A stretch of 64,000 bases of DNA from positions 23,601,924 through 23,665,923 of the forward strand of contig NW_025335505.1 of the NCBI RefSeq assembly GCF_004798865.1. The letters run 5' to 3'. Positions 57,215 through 64,000 of the stretch are shown here, in pieces. Under the pieces are notes generated by a model. The model ran no database searches and was not told where the DNA came from. It saw only the letters and a program-made list of their open reading frames with translations. The translations under genes and the position numbers were made by a program. Numbering within the stretch: the first letter of the stretch is position 1; each line of letters begins with the position of its first letter. This stretch comes from Varanus komodoensis (Eukaryota; Chordata; Lepidosauria; Squamata; Varanidae).

Positions 57215-58867
57215 CCACGCTCCTGCTTTGCAGCGTATGGGTAGGCTTGCTAGATCTGTTGTGTGAGAAGGTTGCTCTGCTGGCACTTGCTAGATAATGC
57301 ATAATGCACAGGTTCTGTTCACCTGGCCTTCTGGGATCAGGTCTCTCAATAATTGAGGTCTGGGACCAGGCCTTTTAGCAGCAGATGAACTTGACACCTT
57401 CCTATTCCTTTCACAGCCAACCCAGGGCAAAACGTCACCTCACTAGCTGCTGCAGACCTTCTTCTGTCAAGCTACCCATTCTGTTCATGCAGTTAATCAT
57501 GAAAAAGGGTGAGAGGAAAAAAGCTGGTGATTACTTCCAGATCAGAAGTGGTGGCAAGACTCTGGTGAATGAGAGGAAAAAGAATGGTGCAGTGCAAGAA
57601 GGAAAAAAAACATAAATGATGTCAGTGGAGCCTGTAGCAAATTAAAGAAATATTATTACTATTAGAAAAGAGCTGCACCATATCTTACAATACATTAAAA
57701 TATATAAGACTGCACTCTTAGATGAACTATGCATATATAATGAATCCCAGTTCACTTCCCTGAGAAAATCTCCCTAAGTATTACCTCCGATGTAGTGAAA
57801 CAGGATACTATACTGGATTCCTTGGGCGGCTGGGAAGTCTGGCCTTGCAAATGGTATATAAATGCAGGGCACAAGCAGTCATCCCCTTTCTCCAGAGAAA
57901 CTGGACTCCAAACATTCTGACAGCCTTGCTCTCTGAAAAGCTGGGCTGCTAATAAACATGCTGCAACCTGAGTACTGTGTGCTATCACAGCAACTCAGTC
58001 CATCCCTGTCAGAAGCTTCATTGTCAAAAGTGTTGTGTTACCCAGATTAAGCATCCCAAAGCACGCTTGAATTCTGATATCTCTGCTCTCATAAAACTGT
58101 GGCTTATTCTAATAGTGCTCATTTTCCTTGTGCCTAGCAAAGTAAGGAGTGGCTGTTCATTTATTGCATGTTGTGGAAAATCGTCCCATTCAAGAAAAGA
58201 TTTCAGCCGGATCTATTGCCTTTGTGTTCATAGACCTCTATGCTCTGCATATACTACTAAAAGAAGGATTCACAGTCTTAACACCAAGCACCCAATTTCC
58301 TTCCTTCCTTCCTTCCTTCCTTCCTTCCTTCCTTCCTTCCTTCCTTCCTTCCCCATCCCTCTCTGTCACAGTAATGTTGATTAATATAACTGTTACAGTG
58401 ATTGTGCAGAACACTTTCCAAATTATGAGGACAGGAAAATATACTCTGGTTGATTGCTATTTATTAGAGAAGCAAAGGCAGACTTAGTATGCTCTGCAGA
58501 GCAAGAAAGTAATTCTTTGACAGCTTTTCAAAAACTAACTGGCAATGGTCACTGACATTTAATAAAATGGCCAGTGGCATCTCTGGTCTGGGAAGATCCC
58601 GGGACAAATTCCAAGATGCCAGCTCAATAGTTCAATGAATCTGTCTAAAGGACCCCAAGGACAATGCTGAGGGAAATTTCTCTACTGATTTTAGGACACT
58701 GTGATGCGATGCATTAATGGTTATCTGAAAGGACTGAAGGATACAACAGTGCACTTGGAATTCCTAGCTGTAGCCTCTGGTTGAGCTTTAGTAGTGTTTG
58801 CAGTTAACAATGGCCCATACAAGTGCAGGGCCTATTCTGATCACCCCACGGGAGCATCAGCAAGTCA
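57215..58867. other. No gene seen
   Basis: Contains (TTCC)n; otherwise unique. Confidence 0.55.
58297..58352. repeat. (TTCC)n microsatellite
   Basis: Fourteen uninterrupted units. The open frames across it read as PSFL repeats and are artefacts of the microsatellite. Confidence 0.97.
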
Positions 58868-59000
58868 TTCTATTTAATTAATTGATTTATTGATGTAAGG
58901 AGGGTAGGCCTCTTATACAGCAGAAGGGTCCTCTCAAGGTGGATTGCAATATTCATAAAACATCAATAATATACAATTAAATGCTAATTAGTAGCTTAAT
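58868..59000 (-). mobile_element. L2-type 3' tail, minus strand
   Basis: ATTAATTGATTTATTGATGT, GGTAGGCCTCTTATACAGC and CAAGGTGGATTGCAATATTC, followed by CATAAAACATC, is the reversed form of an L2-type tail with its A/T-rich end. The sequence beyond is A-rich and unassigned. Confidence 0.5.
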
Positions 59001-60747
59001 AGTGAATGAAACCAAGCCATGGGGCTAAAGCAAACCAAATCCAAGCATTAATATCAATCACACACTAAAACAATATGGATCATAGCAGAGGAGGAGGACT
59101 GCCATTATATAAAGGGCCACCAACAGCACTGTTCTGATAGCAGCTCCATTGCAAAGAGGCCTGGAATGAGGTGTGATGGGGGAGGATGAAGACCCCAAAC
59201 AAACAAGCAAGCATTGCACAAATGATGTCAGCCCTGGACCAGCTAATTTTCTTCCACTGATATCAGTGGGAAGGACATTTTATTGAAAGAGAAGGAAAGA
59301 AAGCAACAAGAAAAAGTTCCCCCTACCCCCCTCCTGACAGTACTGACCAGGCAGAGCATAGGAAGTGACAGAAGCTACACTGTGGATTCTCCCTGACCAG
59401 CTACCCACTTTAGGATTCTTCTGGCCATGTGCTTAAGCAAGCTATAAACAGATTCTGTGTAAGATTAAACAGACTTACAACCTTATATGGCAAGATTCCT
59501 AGTTTTACTTTAGAATATGCACACACATACACAGCATTTACCAGCCTGGTGCCATCTGGATATGTTGAATGGCAAGTCTACTCATTCATTGCGCATAGTG
59601 GCTGGGAATGATGGGAGTTGTAGTTTGCCAAACAAGGCTTGGAACATACTGGTCTTCTCCATTGTACCATGCAGTGGAGTTGATCAGGGTATGTCAGCCC
59701 TGCCCTACAGTTAACAATAAGGTGGTAGGAGATTTTCTAGCATCCTTTCAAAATTTTGAAAGGTCTGTAAACATTTTGCATCCCTGGAATATGTAATGTC
59801 CAGGAATCTTGCATCTTTATGCAAAATCTTGAGTGCGGAAAGTATGCAAGAATTAGGAGATTGCAGGGCTTAAGTGTTACAAATATGAATAATACTTTGT
59901 AGCACTGTGGAAAAACCAATTCACATTCACGCACCTATCCCTCAGATCAATAAAATAGGATGCCTGCATTCATGCAAGGACCATCTTTCAGCAATATTGG
60001 CCTTTTCTGTTCAGTATTCGGAGTGAGTGTGGATCACAGACACAGGCAACAGGAATCAGACAGAGTAAATAAGAGCAGAGAGAGGAGAAGGAGAATGGAA
60101 AACAGAATAGTTGCAATGACTGGGGTATGCCCATGAATTATTCAGTTCTGGGGATGGAAGAGAGAATCCTAGTTCTTTGCTCTAGTATATTCATAGAAGT
60201 GGATCAATTCTGAAGTAACCCCTCCCGAGAGTTATTTCTCTTGCCACAGATAGCCTTTCCAATTTCCTCATTGTGCCATTAGCAGAAATGTACCTGAAAT
60301 GTTTACTTTCTAAAAAGGACAAGAAGAAGAAAAAGTGTTCTCCAATCCAAAATATTTTATTCTTCATTTATGGGGGGGTGGGGAGAGAGAGAAGCAAACT
60401 GCCAACTATAAATGAGATATTCCAATCAAATACAATCAAGCAATTGTATGTGACCTTTTGATACATCTGATTACATAAACCTGCTATATATTATGCCACT
60501 AGAAGAGATACAATGGCGAATATGCCTGCTACCCACACCCACTTACCTAGAATTAAGCTACACTGGATTCAGTTAGAATACGTTCTTTGTAAATGAACAT
60601 AAGATTGCAGTACTATGTTGGGAATCCATCTGGAAAAGAAGGGTTTGGGTGACTATCTATCCTTGGGGGAACCACCTCCATCTTCATGAACATTAAGAGA
60701 TTCAGAAAGACAAGAAGTCTAGGAATTCAACTGCATGGTTTAGAACA
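59001..60747. other. No gene seen apart from one P1 copy
   Basis: P1 at 59538-59650; otherwise unique AT-rich sequence. Confidence 0.55.
59538..59650. repeat. P1 palindromic repeat, full
   Basis: Left arm TACCAGCCTGGTGCCATCTG; centre and right arm GTGGCTGGGAATGATGGGAG and TTGTAGTTTGCC. Both arms are recognisable. Confidence 0.7.
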
Positions 60748-60940
60748 AAAGTGAGCAATTTATGGCCTTTCAGATGTGATTGATTGATCATTTGATTGAT
60801 TGCAGCATTGCAGATGGTGGTTTATTTGTGTGTTCCCTGGTAGTATTTTTTCCTCACTATTTTTATTTCTTGGCAGTATTGTGGCTAGGGCTGATAGAAG
60901 TTGCAAGCCAAAATCTGGGGGACCACAAGTTGTCCACCCC
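60748..60940. repeat. P1 palindromic repeat, split by unrelated sequence
   Basis: GAGCAATTTATGGCCTTTCA is the left end. After about 100 bases with a TGATTGATT-type simple tract, the right arm GGCTAGGGCTGATAGAAGTT and GACCACAAGTTGTCCACCCC completes it. Confidence 0.5.
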
Positions 60941-60949
60941 AGTCTAGAA

Positions 60950-61077
60950 CATTTTTCCCAACCCGCTTCCCTCCAGTTGTTTTGGATCATAATTCCTAGC
61001 ATTCCTGTCCACCGGCCATACAGGCTGGCATTGATGGAATTTTATTTCTGAAGAGAACCACATTAGGAACAGCTGAT
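60950..61077. repeat. P1 palindromic repeat, near-full, adjacent copy
   Basis: TTTTTCCCAACCCGCTTCCC and TTGGATCATAATTCCTAGCA form the left arm; TTAGGAACAGCTGATC closes the right. It directly follows the split copy at 60748-60940, so two copies lie head to tail. Confidence 0.55.
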
Positions 61078-62463
61078 CTAGGAGGTCTGTATTTGCAAGA
61101 GAGCTGCCTTTGTCATTAAAGTAATCTAAGGAAGGCAAGGTACACTCTTGGATGATTCATACTATTTATAGCCTAATAAAGCCATTATTCAACTAATGTC
61201 CCAACATAGCTTCATGCAGTAAAAGCCAGCAAGAGATATGACTGTATAGAGACACCTCTTGCCATATAAGTGAACCTCTCTTAGGAGAGAGTCCATATTT
61301 GGTGTATAGTGCTAGTTGTTGGTGGTTACTATTTTTGTGTGTACCCACAATGATCCAGGATGTTGCTGCATTCCAGAGAGCATTCTGGATTACAACCACA
61401 ACAATAGTCCTAATTTACTATAGCAATATGACATAAATCCTAATCTATACTCCACAATAACACTTTCTCATGCTAAATTAGATCAGGCAAACAATACAAG
61501 CAATTTCTCAATGATGGAGAGTACACACTTGTGCCATGTTATCTATTGTCCATCCTTCCTTCAAGAAGCTTAAAAAATATATATTTTAAGATGACAGGGT
61601 CTAGCAATCCACCCAGCAAGCGTCAATCTGAGTAGCGATTTGAATCCAGGTCTTCCCAAACCAAATCCAGCATCATATTCATGCCACTGACCTGGATTTT
61701 AAGTGGCATGCATTCTTTTCCTTGCACTTGGCCAAGAACAAATGATGCTCTGCTAGTTTACAGATTAATATTATTTACACATCCAGAGCAGCATAAGTGG
61801 AAACAAGAAGCCACAGAAATGGGTAATGGTTTAGTAGGAGGATAGAACTGAGACTCAGCCACATGCATTATACAGGGAACTGCTGCAGTATGCAAACTTC
61901 TCTTGCTCCAATGTAAATAAAGGGCAAGTATTGTTGTCTGGATGCACAGGTGTCTTTGCATATTATTTTTGAGTCCAGGTTTACAAAGTAGTAGGAAGTT
62001 TCCCAAAATGACATTTTCTTAAGGAAATGAACAGTGGTGTTCACAAAAGTCTGTTTTGTTAGTCGTACTTTGCAAAAGCAAGATGTTCTTTCATCAATAG
62101 TGCCCTTATCAGAGTTGACAGTTCATGTTATTTTTCTGTATTTACAGTTACTAAAATAACACTGAGTTTGCATCATGCCCCACATTAGCTTTTTTGAATG
62201 ACGCAGATGCTTGAGATTTTTTTTTATTAAGTGCTGTCTCAGACTAATAGCTACACATCCCACACAAAGTTAAAAAATAAACTAGCACTTGTTTTTACCT
62301 AGAGCAGCATAGAACGTCTCTCACTTTGATTTTCAGGTCAAAAGTACTCCTTAAGGTAGAAGGTATGTTTTGAAAAATAAATATCAATTCAGATAGCGTC
62401 CACTTTGTTTATTCTGGTTTGCTGTCAGATTTTCCACTGATTATGACTACTGTTTTCTTCCAG
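61078..62463. other. No gene seen apart from one SINE
   Basis: SINE at 61589-61695. The last 60 bases form the putative acceptor region of the candidate exon. Confidence 0.55.
61589..61695 (-). mobile_element. tRNA-derived SINE (MIR-like), minus strand
   Basis: On the minus strand GGTTTGGGAAGACCTGGATT followed by CAAATCGCTACTCAG gives a box B-like GGATTCAAATC at 61637-61647. The continuation GCTTGCTGGGTGGATTGC is a worn form of the MIR/CORE-type body. No tail can be defined. Confidence 0.6.
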
Positions 62464-62583
62464 ATTGATCCCAGCCAATCAGGGATCACATCACAAATGT
62501 TACAAACCACAGCACTATATTATCAATCAAATTGGCTGCACACCGACAACGCGGAGTGCAAACAAAGCGCATTCGAACTGAAG
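62464..62583 (+). CDS. Candidate internal coding exon, 40 codons, gene not recognised
   Basis: This segment is bounded upstream by a pyrimidine-rich tract ending in TTTTCTTCCAG and downstream by AAG followed by GTAATG, so both splice sites fit. It is exactly 120 bases long and open in the frame that starts with ATT, giving a phase 0-0 exon. The 40-residue translation begins IDPSQSGITS, has ALYYQSNWLH in the middle and ends CKQSAFELK. It shows no membrane segment or catalytic motif. Four CpG dinucleotides fall in its last third, in a background nearly free of CpG, which suggests constraint. A second frame stays open until the last codon, so frame choice is not absolute. I do not recognise the family. 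No partner exon is visible, so the host gene would have to extend beyond the window or have very long introns. Confidence 0.42.
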
Positions 62584-62760
62584 GTAATGCTTTCTGTAGT
62601 ACATATGTGTGATCCTACCATAATGAATGGGACAGTATCATGATATTCAACAAATCAGATTTCACTATGAGCTGGTATCACTTGGGATAAATAAAAGCCA
62701 TTCCTAGTTAAGGCAATCCATCTAGAATGGTAGATACATTTCATCCCCTTCTGAAGCCAT

Positions 62761-62806
62761 CACTGAAAAATCACCCCCCTCCCCCCGAAGGGGAGGGTTT
62801 TCAGTG
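62761..62806. repeat. Long imperfect hairpin, C/G-rich apex
   Basis: CACTGAAAA (62761-62769) pairs with TTTTCAGTG (62798-62806), and CCCTCCCC (62777-62784) pairs with GGGGAGGG (62790-62797). One seven-base bulge and a five-base loop remain: 17 paired positions in total. It lies about 180 bases right of the candidate exon. Confidence 0.9.
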
Positions 62807-63707
62807 CTGACACGAATGGGCTCAGCCTCATTTTTATCTAATCGACAAGGTGCATTAAACATTTAGTTCATTGCAGTAATAAAAGTCAGTGTTAGTTGAG
62901 TTTTGCTTTCCCATTTGCTAACAGAACTGAAGCAGAAAATATGCCAACAGAGGATAGGTTAGAGAACATAGATTCTCCCCACCCCCCTTTCTATCAAGTT
63001 CTGTGTGTCATTAAAAGACTGCAAACACATATATTTTAACTGCTCTACTGGTTATTCTCACAGGAAAGGAAATTAAAAAAGATGATCATTGCAGGGTTGA
63101 ATAGAATGTAAATACACTAATAATTTCACAATAATACACTGTACGTGACATCTGTGGTAATGCCACCTGCATCTATCATGAGCTGTGTTATTCCAATGAA
63201 TATTCAGCATCTGCTGAGCAGGATATGTCTTTGTGTAAATATTGTATTGCACAACTGGGTGTCATTGACATTGGAAACATGCTGCATGATGCTCGGCAGG
63301 CAAACATCCACTCGTCTATCACACCAATGTTTCTGTAGGCAACAACTCAGATGAGCGTACAAGAAATAGCTATGATTGTGTTGCTGCAGCTCATAACATA
63401 TAAGCCACCCTTATGAAAGTTGCATATTGTTCAAACAATCTTTGGGATGATCAAATCTCAGGAACGTTGGCCATAAAGATGGGTTCTGGCTGTAGGGGTG
63501 GGCTTGTACCAACCACACCTTGGTCCTCTCCGTCCCTTGGACCTTCTGTTCTTTCTGTTTCAGAATGCAGGTGAAAGCTCTGCTGCTTCATTGGCACCCA
63601 CATCCCAAGCTCTTGCTTCTAGCCCTCCTCAGTAGTCTCACATCTTTACGTCCCTGCCAGTGAGAAACCCATCCTGTGGTAGACTTTGGTACAGAAACAT
63701 TGCCAAG
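62807..63707. other. Unique flank of the candidate exon
   Basis: 62807-62960 is free of recognised repeats and has the AT-rich, evenly textured look often seen in conserved intronic sequence. No further exon is seen. Confidence 0.45.
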
Positions 63708-63775
63708 AGAGGCTTTCCCAACCTGGTGCCCTCCAAATGTGCTGGACTGCAACCCCCATCATTCCCAGCCAAGGT
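63708..63775. repeat. P1 palindromic repeat, left half
   Basis: GGCTTTCCCAACCTGGTGCC, CTCCAAATGTGCTGGACTGC and AACCCCCATCATTCCCAGCC follow the P1 left arm closely; the right arm is reduced to a trace. Confidence 0.65.
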
Positions 63776-64000
63776 GAATGGACCTTGGAGGTTGGAAAGC
63801 TAGAGCAGGGAATGAGGTGGGTGTATGCTTGCATAATGAATAGAACATGGGTGCAGTCGCCAGAACTGCATTTTTGCTGCTGGGTATACAACTATGTCTG
63901 GGAAGGAGGTGTATGCGGTTGTGAATAGTGATCCAAACTGGTACTGTTGCTCATCCCCCAAGGCAGAATAAAGCTTGAGATACTGATTAAAATCTTGGTG
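63776..64000. other. No gene seen
   Basis: Unique sequence to the window edge. Confidence 0.5.

Noticed and set aside
56825-57244. 139-codon plus frame
   Set aside because: Its end is translated P1 repeat sequence and the start has no support.
57977-58487. Frames with PSFLPSFL repeats
   Set aside because: Product of the (TTCC)n microsatellite.
62330-62375. Mini-exon between TTTTCAG and GTAGAAG
   Set aside because: Only about 17 bases long, with no independent support.

Overview
The window reads as nuclear DNA of a squamate reptile (lizard or snake) from a gene-poor intergenic or long-intron region. The assignment rests on the repeats. There is a BovB (RTE) LINE 3' end, several CR1-clade LINE ends with the ATTCTATGA-type tail, L2-type tails, tRNA-derived SINEs of the type common in squamates, a 5S-rRNA-like SINE with an L2-like tail, and many copies of short palindromic elements. 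There is no bacterial or viral gene organisation. No complete protein-coding gene is visible, and almost every open frame longer than 60 codons is a chance frame or lies inside a repeat.

Layout. 1-8000: mostly unique sequence with small palindromic repeats, a perfect 16-bp hairpin at 2138-2173, and an acidic-translation stretch on the minus strand at about 1460-1990. 8000-16000: palindromic repeats, a 54-bp alternating purine/pyrimidine tract at 10064-10117 and a heptamer array at 15011. 16400-18600: a DNA-transposon-like element with repeated subterminal motifs, then a BovB 3' end with a recognisable reverse-transcriptase C-terminal region. 21800-24300: tRNA-type SINE, a well-preserved CR1 end, another CR1 end in reverse, and a tiny BovB tail flanked by a 10-bp target duplication. 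27000-36000: a second acidic stretch, a SINE split by a palindromic element, and a composite of L2, Tc1/mariner-like, 5S-like and L2-tail sequence at 33022-33491. 35859-37450: two CR1 fragments on the minus strand. 39022-39540: a CR1 end inserted inside another CR1 in the opposite direction. 41000-64000: scattered repeats, a candidate hAT-like element, CpG-bearing unique segments, and near the right end the only convincing splice-bounded candidate exon (62464-62583), followed by a long imperfect hairpin.

There is no operon or pathway to reconstruct. The parts most likely to matter to the host are the candidate exon with its flank and a few CpG-containing unique segments that could be exons or regulatory elements. 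The most coherent unexplained pattern is a repeat family of roughly 200-260 bp, not recognised here, present in about six diverged copies. Statements of age are relative, judged by eye from divergence. No similarity search could be run.
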